From CAVTJL01 sp963735065 (GTDB lineage: Bacteria > Pseudomonadota > Alphaproteobacteria > Geminicoccales > Geminicoccaceae): a stretch of DNA of 64,000 nucleotides. Position 1 is the stretch's first letter. Each line of letters begins with the position of its first letter. Of this stretch, positions 48,849-58,160 are shown in pieces. Under the pieces are notes generated by a model. It searched no databases. It saw only the letters and a program-made list of their open reading frames with translations, and was not told where the DNA came from. The stretch is taken from assembly GCA_963735065.1 (NCBI GenBank), contig CAVTJL010000008.1, positions 62,001-126,000 of the forward strand, in the 5' to 3' direction. A program made the translations under genes and the position numbers.

Positions 48849-49052
48849 TCAAAGGAAGAGGATGAGGAAAGCGATCAGGAGAGCGTAGAGCGCCACCGCC
48901 TCAACGAGCGCGAAGCCGAGCATCGTGAAGGGGAAGACGCGCCCCTGGATCGATGGGTTGCGGCCCACGGTCGTGATGAAGCTCGCAAACACCTGACCGA
49001 TGCCGGCACCCACGCCCGCCAGCGCGATGGTCGCGAGACCGGCGCCGATCAT
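48849..49052 (-). CDS. atpE: ATP synthase F0 subunit c, N-terminus disturbed
   Basis: The rotor-ring proteolipid: two hydrophobic helices around the polar loop GRNPSIQGRVFPF, with the proton-carrying Glu in GFALVEAVALYALL. From the ATG at 49052 only 67 residues result, about seven fewer than normal. An ATG at 49074 begins MDLE in another frame, and removing one base near 49061 gives MDLESAKMIGAGLA, matching the usual MDAEAAKMIGAGL start. The true gene therefore probably runs to 49074 and carries a one-base insertion, real or an assembly artefact. Confidence 0.92.
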   Translation of the reverse strand: MIGAGLATIALAGVGAGIGQVFASFITTVGRNPSIQGRVFPFTMLGFALVEAVALYALLIAFLILFL

Positions 49053-49133
49053 CTTAGCTGAACTCGAGATCCATCGAAGCTCACTCCGTTGAGTTGCAGG
49101 AGAGCGGGACCCCCTGGGGCGTCCCGGAACGGG

Positions 49134-49859
49134 TCAATGCATGTGAATGGCGTCGTTCAGATAGATGCAGCTGAGGATCGCGAACACGTACGCCTGCAGC
49201 AGCGCCACGAGGATCTCGAGCGCGTAGAGGGCGACGGTGAGCGCGAGAGGGGCGATGCCGAAGACAACGCCCAGCATCACGACGAACGCGGCGAACACAT
49301 GCAGCATCGCGTGGCCGGCCATCATGTTGGCGAAGAGCCGGACCGAGAGGCTGATCGGGCGGAAGGCGTAGGAGATGAGCTCGATCGGCACGAGCAGCGG
49401 CATCAGCGCCACCGGCGCGCCGGCCGGCACGAAGAACTTGAGGAAGTGCGGCCCGTGGATCCAAAAGCCCAGGATGGTGGCGCCCACCACCACGCACATG
49501 GCCATGAAGAAGTTCACGATGATCTGCGCCGTGACCGAGAAGCCGCCCGGCAGCAGCGCCAGCACGTTGGCCAGAAGCACGAACATGAAAAGCGTGAAGA
49601 TCGCGGGGAAGAAGCGCAGGCCCTGCTTGCCGATGTTGCCGTTCACCATCTCGGCGACGAACTCGTAGATCGTCTCCACGAGAGCCTGCAGGCGCCCCGG
49701 GACCATCGCATGGGAGCGGGTGCCCGCCATGACGAGCCCGTAGACGGCGAGAACCACGATCGCCATCCAGACGGTGGCGTTCGTGATCGAGAGGTCCAGC
49801 CCGCCTACGATAATCTGCAGGAACGGATGGATCTTGAACTGAAGAAGAGGGCTCTCCAC
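49134..49859 (-). CDS. atpB: ATP synthase F0 subunit a
   Basis: A 241-residue membrane subunit of the proton channel with five to six spans. The essential Arg is in PISLSVRLFANMMAGHAM, and PLLVPIELISYAFRPISL and the end CIYLNDAIHMH are diagnostic. The GTG at 49859 (MESPLLQFKIHPF) reproduces the family start; a GTG/ATG further up would add 23 unusual residues. It lies between atpI and atpE, 59 bases before the atpE ATG at 49074. Confidence 0.95.
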   Translation of the reverse strand: MESPLLQFKIHPFLQIIVGGLDLSITNATVWMAIVVLAVYGLVMAGTRSHAMVPGRLQALVETIYEFVAEMVNGNIGKQGLRFFPAIFTLFMFVLLANVLALLPGGFSVTAQIIVNFFMAMCVVVGATILGFWIHGPHFLKFFVPAGAPVALMPLLVPIELISYAFRPISLSVRLFANMMAGHAMLHVFAAFVVMLGVVFGIAPLALTVALYALEILVALLQAYVFAILSCIYLNDAIHMH

Positions 49860-49946
49860 GGCTCCGTCCGCCTCCGCGTCCTGTCCGATCCCAAGGCGCA
49901 GCCGCTGCCATGGCAGCGGGCCGTCCATCCAACCACTGCCGTCCGG

Positions 49947-50262
49947 CTACTCCGGATCCTCGGCAGAAAAACGACGCAACAGACGGTACGCATTCAGCAT
50001 GCCCGCTGCCGCGCCAAGCAAGAACAAGACAACAAGGAACACCCAGCGCGTCCCCAACCATACATCGAGACCATGGCCGATGAGCGCGCCGCCGATCACA
50101 CCGACCGCGATCTCGATCCCGGCTTGAGCACCCTCGCCGAGCTTCGATCGTCGCCGTGCGCCGGCTTTCCCCCTCTTTCCGGACGAGCTTACCTCGCCGC
50201 GAAGCCGCTCGAGGCGGGCGTCAAACTTGTCGAAACGATCCTCGTCTGGCGTCCCGTGTCAT
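49947..50262 (-). CDS. atpI: ATP synthase assembly protein AtpI, apparent frameshift near start
   Basis: The frame ending at 49947 encodes two hydrophobic spans, GIEIAVGVIGGALIGHGLD and WVFLVVLFLLGAAAGMLNAY, after a basic stretch (SSSGKRGKAGARRRSKLGEG), the AtpI/AtpZ plan for a c-ring assembly and Mg2+-related factor. No ATG, GTG or TTG opens this frame before the first span. An ATG at 50262 (MTRDAR...) lies one frame off, and deleting one base around 50245-50250 joins it to EDRFDKFDARLERL. The gene is first in the F0 operon, just after a strong promoter. Confidence 0.8.
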
Positions 50263-50326
50263 CCGTTCTAGACCCGTCGATCGGCGCGCCGGACCTGTCC
50301 GGCTTCGCCTCGATCAAGGCGGGCGC

Positions 50327-50355
50327 AACCTAGGAACCACATTAAAGACTGTCAA
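50327..50355 (-). promoter_or_regulatory. sigma-70-type promoter of the atp F0 operon
   Basis: Read leftward: TTGACA (50355-50350), 17 bases, TAGGTT (50332-50327). The -35 is perfect and the spacing ideal. It lies in the short gap between smc and atpI, giving a leader of about 58 bases. It also overlaps the region just after the smc stop, where I see no terminator, so smc transcripts may read into atp. Confidence 0.72.
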
Positions 50356-50376
50356 GCCGGCCCCGGCCTTGCGGCA

Positions 50377-53300
50377 CTATGCCGTAGCACGCATCTCGAC
50401 GGCCTCGCCCAGCGCCACCGACACGAGGCGCGACACTCCCCGCTCGACCATCGTGACGCCGTAGAGGCGGTCCATGCGCGCCATCGTCAGCGGGTGATGT
50501 GTGACAACGAGGAAACGTGTGCCGGTATCGCGGGCGATCGTGGACATCAGGCTCACGAACCGATCCACATTGGCGTCGTCGAGCGGCGCGTCGACCTCGT
50601 CGAGGACGCAGAGCGGCGCCGGCTTGGCGAGGAAGAAGGCGAAGACCAGGGCCAGCGCGGTGAGGCTCTTCTCGCCGCCCGAGAGGAGCGAGACATGGGT
50701 CAGCCGCTTGCCCGGCGGCATGGCCTCGAGCTCGAGCCCGGCGCCAAGCGGGTCCTCGAGGTTGGTGAGCCGCAGATGGGCGCGCCCGCCGCCGAAAAGC
50801 TCGACGAAGAGCCGGCGAAAGTGCAGCTCGACCGTGTCGAAGGCACGCCTCAGCCGCTCGCGCGCCTCGCCGTTCAAGGTTGCGATGCCCCGCTTGAGGC
50901 GCTCGATCGCCTGGCGCAGCTCGCCTTCCTCGGCCCGGGCCTCGGCGATCGCCTGCTCGGTCTCCGCAACCTCCTGCGCGGCCCTGAGATTGACGGCGCC
51001 CAGCCGCTCGCGCGCCAGCCTCAGCTTGTCGAGCCGGGCCTCCAGGGCCGCGGGATCCAGCTCCTCCGCGGCCTCCGCCTCGATGCCCGCCAGGGCCGCC
51101 TCGACGGGCCGGCCCAGCCGCTCCGCCACGGCCTCGATGGCGGCGACCCGCCCGGCCTCCGCACGTGCCGCCTCGGCCTGGGCCAGGGCCAGCGCCTCGC
51201 GTCCCGCGATCGATCGCTCCTCGGCGTCGGCCGCCGCGCGCTCCGCCTCGGCCAGGGCCGTCTGCAGCGATTGAAGCCTCGCCTCGACGGTCTGCCGGCG
51301 TGATCCCGAGGCCGCGAGCTCGCGCTCCAGGGCCTCGCGCTCGGCGCCGTCGGTCTCGACCGGCAGGCGTTGCAGCTGTGCAGCGAGCTCGGCGGCGCGT
51401 GCCCGCACCTCCTCGACCCTGGCGGCCGTCTCCTCGATCTGCTCGGCCAGCGCCGCACCCGAGCGCGACGCTGCCGCCAGCCGCTCCTCGGTGCGCACCT
51501 TCTCGGACTCGAGCCCGATCCGCCGCTCCTGGGCCTCCTGCCGGGCAGCGCGGGCCGCCTCGACCCGTGCAGCGCTCTCCTCCCTGCGCCTGTTGGCGGC
51601 GCCGCGCTCGGCCTCCAGCTCGGCGCAGGAGGTCTCCGCGGCCGTCAGGGTCGGCCCGATCTCCTCGAGCTCGGCCTCGTGCCGGGCTCGGGCCGCGGCC
51701 AGCGCCGCCTCGCGCCGTGTCGCCTCGTGCGCCGCCGCCTCGATCGCCTCGCGACCGGCCTCGACCTGCCGTCTCGCCCTCTCGACGGCCTTGGCCACGT
51801 CGGCCAGCTCGCCGTCCTTGGTGCGCGCCAGCCTGGCCGTCTCGTCCAGGTCGCGGGTCACCTCCCGCGCCTCGCGCTCGGCCACCTCGAGAGCCTGGCG
51901 CGCCGCCGCCATATCGGCCCGCAGCCGATCGGCATCCGCGAGTGCCACGATCTGCCCGTCGAGCGCCTGCAGCTCGCTCTCGAGCTCGCCTCGCTCCTGC
52001 GCCAGCGCCGTGCCTTCCGTCTCCAGCCGCAGGCCCTGCTCGCCCAGCGTCGCGGCCTCGCTCTCCGCCCGCTCCAGCGCATGCTGCGCCTCGGCCAGGG
52101 CGCTCTGCGCGCGTCGCCCCGCCTCGGCCGCCTCGGCCGCCTCGGCGGCGGAGCGCGCCCGCAGAAGGTCCGCCTCCTCCCGGTCCCGAGCGAGGCCATC
52201 TGCGGCCGCCTCGGCCTCCGCCTCCAGCCGTTGCAGCTCGACCAGGCGCTGACGCTGCTGCAGCCGGACCGCGGCGTCGGCGGCCTCGTGGCGGACGAGC
52301 CCGTCCCAGCGCCACAGCTCGCCGCCCAGCGTCACGAGACGCTGGCCCGGGCGCAGCGCGCGCTGCAGCCGCGGGCCATCGGCAGCCTCGACGATGCCGA
52401 TCTGGCGCAGCCGCCGCATGATCAAGGAGGGGCCGGTCACATGATCGGCGAGCGTCGCGATGCCGTCCGGCAGGGGAGGGTCGCCGGCGCCGGTCTCTTC
52501 CGTGTCGAGCCACCGCGCGGGCCCGTCGCCCGTGCAGCTGACGAGCAGGTCGTCGCCCAACGCGGCGGCCAGCGCTGCTGCATGCGTCTCGGCGATCCTC
52601 AGCCGGTCGGCCAGCGGCTCCCCCTCGAGGCGGGGCGCCAGCGCCGACAGCGCGGCACGCTCGGCGCCCAGCCGCTCGAGCTCGTTGCGAGCACCACGCT
52701 CACGATCCGCCGCCTCGGCGGCGCGTCCCTCCGCATCGGCCTTGAGACGCTCCGCCGCCTCGGCCGCCCGTGCCGAGGAGGCGCTGGCGGCGCGTGCCTG
52801 CTCGAGGCAGGCCGCCCGGGAGGCGAGATCGAGCGACGCCTGCCGTGACGCCAGGTCCTGCGCCATCTGCGCCAGGGCCCGCTCGCGGGAGGCCACCCGC
52901 TCGAGACCACGCCCCACGAGGTCGCGGCGTCCGGCGAGCTCGCGCTCGCGCGCCTGGCGCTCCTTGAGGCTGCGTCTCCTCGCGGCGGAGCCGCTCCGCT
53001 GCCTCCTGGCGCGCGGTCTCGCGCTCGGCCTGCCTGCCGCGCCGCGTCTCGACGCCGTCGCGCAGCGTCGCGATCTCGCTTTCCAGCGCCGCGCGCCGCT
53101 CCTCGAGATCGCGCAGGGCCGCCCGGCACCGCTCGTGCTCCTCGATCGCGGCGGCCTGCCCGGGCTCAGCGATCGCCCCGGCGGTCTCGGCGAGGCCGCG
53201 CAGGGCCGCGTCACGCCGCTCCACCAGCTGCTCGAGCTGGGCCCTGGCCGCGGCGGCGCGCGCCGCCACCTCGGACTCGGTCCGGCCATGCTCCGCCAGA

Positions 53301-54457
53301 GCCGCCTCGAGCTCCTCGAGCGCTGCCGTCGCCTCGGCCTCGGCCCCGGTCGCGGCCTCGAGAGCCGAGGCCAGCCGTGCGCGCTCGACGGTGAGGGCCT
53401 CGCTCTCCTTGGTCGAGCTCTCCCGCCGGGCCTCGAGATCGGCCGCGCGCCGGGTCTCCCGTGCGATTTCCTCGGACGCCTCGGCGGACCGGCGCTGGAT
53501 GGCGTCGCGCTCGGCGAGGCGGTGTTTCGCCGCCTCCGTCTCGGCGGCCGCGCGCTCCTCGAGGCGGGCGACCTCGGTGGTCACCGCCGCCTGCTCCGCC
53601 CGCGCCCGCTCGACGTCCTGGGCCAGCTTCTGGCGGGCGTCGCGCGTCTCCGCCAGCCGGCTCGTCGCAGCGCCCAATTCGCGTTCCGCTGCCGCCACGC
53701 TCTCGGCCGCGGCTGCGGCCGCCGCGAGCGCCAGATCGTGCCGCCGCTTGAGGAGCAGGGCCTCGGTCGTGCGCAGGTCGCCGGAGACCCGCTTGTAGCG
53801 CTCCGCCTCGCGCGCCTGCTTCCTGAGGCCCGCGAGCTGCTCGTCCTGGCGGGCGAGCAGGTCGACCACACGGGTCAGATTGGCCTCGGTATGCTCGAGC
53901 TTGATCTCGGCCTCGCGGCGTCGCCCGTGCAGGCCGCCGATGCCGGCCGCCTCCTCGAGCAGGCGCCGGCGGTCCTCGGGGCGCGCGTCCACGATGAAGC
54001 CGATCTGCCCCTGGCTCACGATGGCGGCGCTGCGGCTGCCTGCGGCGGCGTCGGCAAAGAGGATCTGGATGTCGCGGGCGCGGGCCTCGCGGCCGTTGAT
54101 GCGGTAGGCGGACCCGGCGCCGCGACCGATCCGCCGGCCGATCTCGATCTCCTCCTCGTCGCCGAGGCCGGAGAGGCCGGCAACGGGCCCGGTGAGCTTC
54201 AGCACGACCTCGGCCAGGTCGAAGGGCGCGCGGAAGGCCGAGCCCGCGAAGATGACGTCGTCCATCTCGGTCCCGCGCAACCCGCGGGCCGAGCTCTCGC
54301 CCATGACCCAGCGCAGGGCCTCGACGATATTGGACTTGCCGCAGCCGTTCGGGCCGACGATTCCGGTCAGCCCCTCCTCGATCAGCAGGTCGGCAGGGTC
54401 CGAGAAGGACTTGAAGCCACTGACACGAAGTCTTGTGAACTGCAATCGCCGAGCCAC
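50377..54457 (-). CDS. smc: chromosome segregation ATPase SMC, split by a one-base frameshift
   Basis: Condenses and segregates chromosomes with ScpA/ScpB. The N-terminal head has LRVSGFKSFSDPADLLIEEG and the Walker A GPNGCGKSN. The C-terminal head has the signature LLSGGEKSLTALALVFAFFL and Walker B PLCVLDEVDAPLDDANVDRF. Between lie long Glu/Ala/Arg-rich coiled coils and a hinge (LVSCTGDGPARWLDTEE to LRPGQRLVTLGGELWRWDG). The first 490 residues are in one frame and the last 870 in the next; dropping one base near 52980, after AAERLRRE, joins them. The total of about 1360 residues is longer than the usual 1150-1200. It follows dsbA and dciA, the common alphaproteobacterial order. Confidence 0.92.
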
Positions 54458-54526
54458 AACATGTTGATCCGGGGGCCGACCATAGCACCCGTCCTGCCGC
54501 GGCGGAACCCGGCTTCGAGGGTGGCC

Positions 54527-55126
54527 CTATTTGAGGAGCGGGTCGATGATCGCGGCAAATTCCTGGATGTCGCGATCGCCCGGATACTTCTTGCCGTTCA
54601 CGATGAAGGTGGGGGTGGAGTCGACCTTGTAGGTGTTCTGGGCGTCGAGGCGCGACTGCAGGACCGCGTCCTCCATCGACTTGTCCGCGAGGCAGGCGTC
54701 GACCTGCTCGCCGGTCAGCCCGCCCAGCCGCCCCAGCTCCTTGAGCGAGGCCACCGGGTCGCTGGCCTGCTCCCAGTTGCCTTGCGTCTTGAACATCTCC
54801 TCGACGAAGGCGGGATAGTGGTCGTCGCCGGCGCAGTGCGCGATCACCGCCGCCTTGAGGGCGATCTGATCGAGCGGGAAGTCGCGCAGCACCAGCTTCA
54901 CCTTCCCGGTGTCGATGTACTGCTTCTTGAGCTCGGGCAGGGTGTTGGTCGCAAAGTGCGCGCAGTGCGGGCAGGTCAGCGAGAAGTACTCGATGATCGT
55001 GACGGGCGCCTTGGCGTCGCCCAGGGTCACCTCGTGGACCTCGGCGGCCGCGGCCCGGCCGGCCAGGAGAGCGACCGTGGGAGCCGCGCCGATCGCGGCG
55101 GCGAAGCTTCTGCGCGTGAGCCTCAT
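54527..55126 (-). CDS. dsbA: DsbA-family thiol:disulfide oxidoreductase
   Basis: A 199-residue periplasmic thioredoxin-fold protein. A signal peptide starting RLTRRSFAAAIGAAPTVALL (Sec or Tat-like, RRSF) is followed by EYFSLTCPHCAHFA with the active-site CPHC at about residues 52-55, and the cis-Pro loop is VDSTPTFIVNGKKY. An acidic/helical insertion fits the DsbA/DsbG-like group with four helices. It probably introduces disulphides in the envelope. Located between dciA and smc, the usual place in this class. Confidence 0.93.
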   Translation of the reverse strand: MRLTRRSFAAAIGAAPTVALLAGRAAAAEVHEVTLGDAKAPVTIIEYFSLTCPHCAHFATNTLPELKKQYIDTGKVKLVLRDFPLDQIALKAAVIAHCAGDDHYPAFVEEMFKTQGNWEQASDPVASLKELGRLGGLTGEQVDACLADKSMEDAVLQSRLDAQNTYKVDSTPTFIVNGKKYPGDRDIQEFAAIIDPLLK

Positions 55127-55195
55127 CGAGACGATCTCCTCATCCTCATCCGAACAGGCGGCTGGTCCGGCCGGCTGGCCCCAGCGCGCCTGGAT

Positions 55196-55747
55196 CTAGC
55201 GGTGGCTGGCTGGGGCGACAACCTCTTCCGCGGGCTTGGCGCTGCGATTGCGCCCGCGCAGCCGCACCTCGCGGCCCAGCGCGCAGAGCGCCGCGCGCAG
55301 CGCCTCGTCCTGCACCGGGGCGGTGGTCTTGGCGACGAGCGCCTCCTCCTCCGCGTCCAGCGTGGGGCGGGGCGCCGGCCGCGCCGGCGGGCGCCGCCCG
55401 GCCGTCGGGGCTTGGAGGACGCGCAGGCGGGCCACCGCCCGGAAGCCGAAATACTCGTTGATCCGCTGGAGCAGCTGCGGGGCCGAATGCTGCAGCTCGA
55501 GCGCCACGCCGCCACCCGCGCGCAGCTCGAGCACGCCGCCCTGACGCCGGCCGCCGGCAAAGCTCAAGGAGATGGGCTCGCAGCGCGCGGCGATCGCCGT
55601 CCCGACGATGGTCGACCAGTCGGCAAGCACGCTGGCCTCGGCAAAGCCGCGCGCCCGCGCCGCCGGGGACAGCACGCCGCCCAGGAGCGCGCCGACCCGC
55701 CAGGTCCCGCGCGGCCGGGACGAAGCCTTTGCGGCGCTTTCCGTCAT
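55196..55747 (-). CDS. DciA-like protein (DUF721)
   Basis: A 183-residue protein: the DUF721/DciA core WRVGALLGGVLSPAARARGF, VLADWSTIVGTAIAARCEPI, VALELQHSAPQLLQRINEYF and VARLRVLQAP covers residues about 15-115, and a Pro/Arg-rich disordered tail follows. DciA loads or operates the replicative helicase in bacteria that lack DnaC. The gene starts only 28 bases from mutY, which is divergent, so the two promoters must overlap. Confidence 0.88.
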   Translation of the reverse strand: MTESAAKASSRPRGTWRVGALLGGVLSPAARARGFAEASVLADWSTIVGTAIAARCEPISLSFAGGRRQGGVLELRAGGGVALELQHSAPQLLQRINEYFGFRAVARLRVLQAPTAGRRPPARPAPRPTLDAEEEALVAKTTAPVQDEALRAALCALGREVRLRGRNRSAKPAEEVVAPASHR

Positions 55748-55775
55748 CCAAGGGTCCCGCTATGTCCCGGGCGCC

Positions 55776-56900
55776 ATGCCCAGAGCGAAGCACCGACCCG
55801 ACGATAGCACGCCCGCCATGGCGGGGCCACGGCTGCCGGCCGAGCCCGGCCTGCTGCGGGGCGCGCTGCTCGCCTGGTACGACCGCCACCGCCGCCGGCT
55901 GCCCTGGCGCGCTGAGCCGGGCGAGGCCGCCCATCCCTATGGCGTGCTGGTGAGCGAGGTCATGCTCCAGCAGACGACGGTGGCCACGGTGACGCCGCGC
56001 TTCGCCGCCTTCATGCGCCGCTTTCCGACGCTCCCGGCACTCGCCGCCGCCGGGCTCGACGACGTCCTTCATGCCTGGCAGGGGCTCGGCTACTACCGGC
56101 GGGGCAGGGCCCTTCACGCCTGTGCCCGGGCGGTGGTCGATCGCCACGGCGGCGTCCTTCCGTCGGATCCCGCGGCACTGGCGGCGCTGCCGGGCATCGG
56201 CGCCTACACGGCCGCTGCCGTGGCGGCCATCGCCTTCGATCGTCCGGTCGTTCCGGTCGACGGCAATGTCGAGCGCGTGCTGGCCCGCCTCGTGGCGCTC
56301 GAGAGCCCGCTGCCGGCGGCGCGCCGCACCGTGCTGGCGCTCGCCGATGCCCTCGCCGGCGGCGGGCGCGCAGGCGACCTCGCCCAGGCGCTGATGGATC
56401 TCGGCGCGTCCGTGTGCACGCCCCGCCGGCCCACCTGCCTTGCCTGCCCCTGGCGGTCCTCGTGCGTCGCTGCCGCGACCGGGCGTGCCGAGGAGCTGCC
56501 CCGCCGCGCCGAGCGCGCCGTCCGCCCGCAGCGCAAGGGCACGGCCTTCGTCCTGCTCCGCGGCGACGGCGCCATGCTCCTCAGGCGCCGGCCGCCGAGC
56601 GGCCTTCTGGGCGGCATGATCGACCTGCCGGCCACGCCCTGGGAGACGGGGGCGGCGCACGACGATCTGGCCGCCCATCAGCCCTCCCCGGCGGCGTGGC
56701 GGGTCCTGCCCGGCACGGTGCGCCACGTCTTCACCCACTTCGCGCTCGAGCTGCAGGTCGTGCTGGGCCAGCTCGACGGGCCGGCCCCGGCCGGGCTCTG
56801 GGCCAGGCCGGATGAGCTGGGCGGGCTGGCCCTGCCCACGCTCACCCGCAAGATTCTGGCCCACGCCGGCATGCTGGGGACAAGCGCGCCCGGCTCCTGA
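55776..56900 (+). CDS. mutY: A/G-specific adenine glycosylase MutY
   Basis: A 374-residue DNA repair enzyme that removes A opposite 8-oxoG. LPWRAEPGEAAHPYGVLVSE and VMLQQTTVATV are the MutY start, LPGIGAYTAAAVAAIAFDRP is the helix-hairpin-helix plus catalytic Asp region, and CTPRRPTCLACPWRSSC gives the 4Fe-4S ligands with 6-2-5 spacing. A NUDIX-like C-terminal domain with HVFTHFALELQVVL recognises 8-oxoG. The first ATG after the dciA start is used; one 14 codons later is an alternative. Confidence 0.94.
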   Translation: MPRAKHRPDDSTPAMAGPRLPAEPGLLRGALLAWYDRHRRRLPWRAEPGEAAHPYGVLVSEVMLQQTTVATVTPRFAAFMRRFPTLPALAAAGLDDVLHAWQGLGYYRRGRALHACARAVVDRHGGVLPSDPAALAALPGIGAYTAAAVAAIAFDRPVVPVDGNVERVLARLVALESPLPAARRTVLALADALAGGGRAGDLAQALMDLGASVCTPRRPTCLACPWRSSCVAAATGRAEELPRRAERAVRPQRKGTAFVLLRGDGAMLLRRRPPSGLLGGMIDLPATPWETGAAHDDLAAHQPSPAAWRVLPGTVRHVFTHFALELQVVLGQLDGPAPAGLWARPDELGGLALPTLTRKILAHAGMLGTSAPGS

Positions 56901-56902
56901 GC

Positions 56903-57250
56903 TCAGAGGCGCCAGGCGTCCGGCAGATGGCACGGCCAGCGTCGCGGCACGACGGCCACCACGTCGAACCGGCAGCGATGCTCCCGCATCTGGGGCCTGA
57001 GCTTGAGGAAGAGGCTCGCGGCACGCGCGACGCGCTGGCGCTGCTTTTCCGTCACCGCGTCGAGGGCTGCGGTGACCGTGGGCCGCCGCTTGACCTCGAC
57101 GAACACCAAAAGGTCGCCGCGGCGGGCGACGATGTCGATCTCGCCCACCGGCGTCGCGAAGCGCCGGCTCAGGATCTCGAAGCCCTTCAGCCGCAGCAGG
57201 AGGGCGGCCACAAGCTCGGCCATGTGGCCGCGCTGGTCACTCGTCGCCAC
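56903..57250 (-). CDS. YraN/UPF0102 nuclease-like protein
   Basis: A 115-residue protein with the PD-(D/E)xK-like core typical of YraN: GHMAELVAALLLRLKGFEIL, TPVGEIDIVARRGDLLVFVE and VKRRPTVTAALDAVTEKQRQ. The GEID...EVK residues form the putative metal site. Genetically it is paired with rsmI, which it overlaps by 14 bases, the standard arrangement. Function is unproven. Confidence 0.92.
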   Translation of the reverse strand: MATSDQRGHMAELVAALLLRLKGFEILSRRFATPVGEIDIVARRGDLLVFVEVKRRPTVTAALDAVTEKQRQRVARAASLFLKLRPQMREHRCRFDVVAVVPRRWPCHLPDAWRL

Positions 57251-58160
57251 GCGCCGCCCGCAGCCTGGTGAGCCGCTCGTAGAGCTGGTTGACCGGCAGC
57301 CCGGTCGTCGCCGCCACGGCGGCGGCGGCGGCGCGCGGCCGTTGGGTGCGCGCCGCCTCGACGAGGGCGGCGTCGACCTCCTCGTCGTCCAGCGCCTCCC
57401 GGGCGGCCTGCCGGTCCGGCGGTGCGATCACGAGGACGATCTCGCCTTTGGGCGGCCCGGCCTCCGCCGCGGCCGACGCCAGGGCCGCGAGGTCGCCGCG
57501 GCGCACCTCCTCGAAGAGCTTGGTGAGCTCGCGCGCGATCGCCGCCTCGCGCGGGCCCAGGATCTCCGCCGCGTCGGCGAGGCAAGCGGCAAGGCGGCTC
57601 GGCGCCTCGAGCAGCACGAGCGTCGCCGGCACCGCGGCGAGCTCGCTCAGCGCCGCCCGCCGGGCCGTGCGGCGCGGCGGCAGGAAGCCCGCGAACATGA
57701 AGCGGTCGGTCGGCAGCCCGGCCACCGAGAGGGCGGCCATCACCGCCGAGGGGCCCGGCACCGCGCGAACGGCCTGGCCGGCCGCGGCCGCCTCGCGGAC
57801 GAGCTTGAAGCCGGGATCGGCGATGCAGGGCGTGCCGGCATCCGAGACCAGGGCCACGCTGCGTCCCGCGGCCAGCTCGGCCAGCAGCCGTGGCCGCACC
57901 TCCGGCGCATTGTGGTCGTTGTAGACGACGAGGCTTCGCCGCGCCTCCAGCCGGTGGAGAAGAAAGCCGGTGACGCGCGTGTCCTCGCAGGCGACGACGT
58001 CGGCCGCAGCCAGCACGTCCTTGGCCCTGGGCGAGAGGTCGCCCAGATTGCCTATAGGGGTCGCCACCACATAGAGGCCGGGGTCGAGTTTACTTGCCTG
58101 GGCGCGGCGGTTAGGCTCCGCGCCATCTCCCCGAGTCTCGAGAGCCCTGGCCTCAGTCAT
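57237..58160 (-). CDS. rsmI: 16S rRNA (cytidine(1402)-2'-O)-methyltransferase RsmI
   Basis: A 307-residue SPOUT-unrelated, tetrapyrrole-methylase-fold enzyme using S-adenosylmethionine. LYVVATPIGNLGDLSPRAKD, VVACEDTRVTGFLLHRL, ALVSDAGTPCIADPG and AVPGPSAVMAALSVAG are all present. The C-terminal RsmI-specific part follows. No other start codon is available before the first motif, so the ATG at 58160 is firm. That ATG and the one of the divergent lipoprotein gene share the palindrome CATG. Confidence 0.95.
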   Translation of the reverse strand: MTEARALETRGDGAEPNRRAQASKLDPGLYVVATPIGNLGDLSPRAKDVLAAADVVACEDTRVTGFLLHRLEARRSLVVYNDHNAPEVRPRLLAELAAGRSVALVSDAGTPCIADPGFKLVREAAAAGQAVRAVPGPSAVMAALSVAGLPTDRFMFAGFLPPRRTARRAALSELAAVPATLVLLEAPSRLAACLADAAEILGPREAAIARELTKLFEEVRRGDLAALASAAAEAGPPKGEIVLVIAPPDRQAAREALDDEEVDAALVEAARTQRPRAAAAAVAATTGLPVNQLYERLTRLRAARGDE

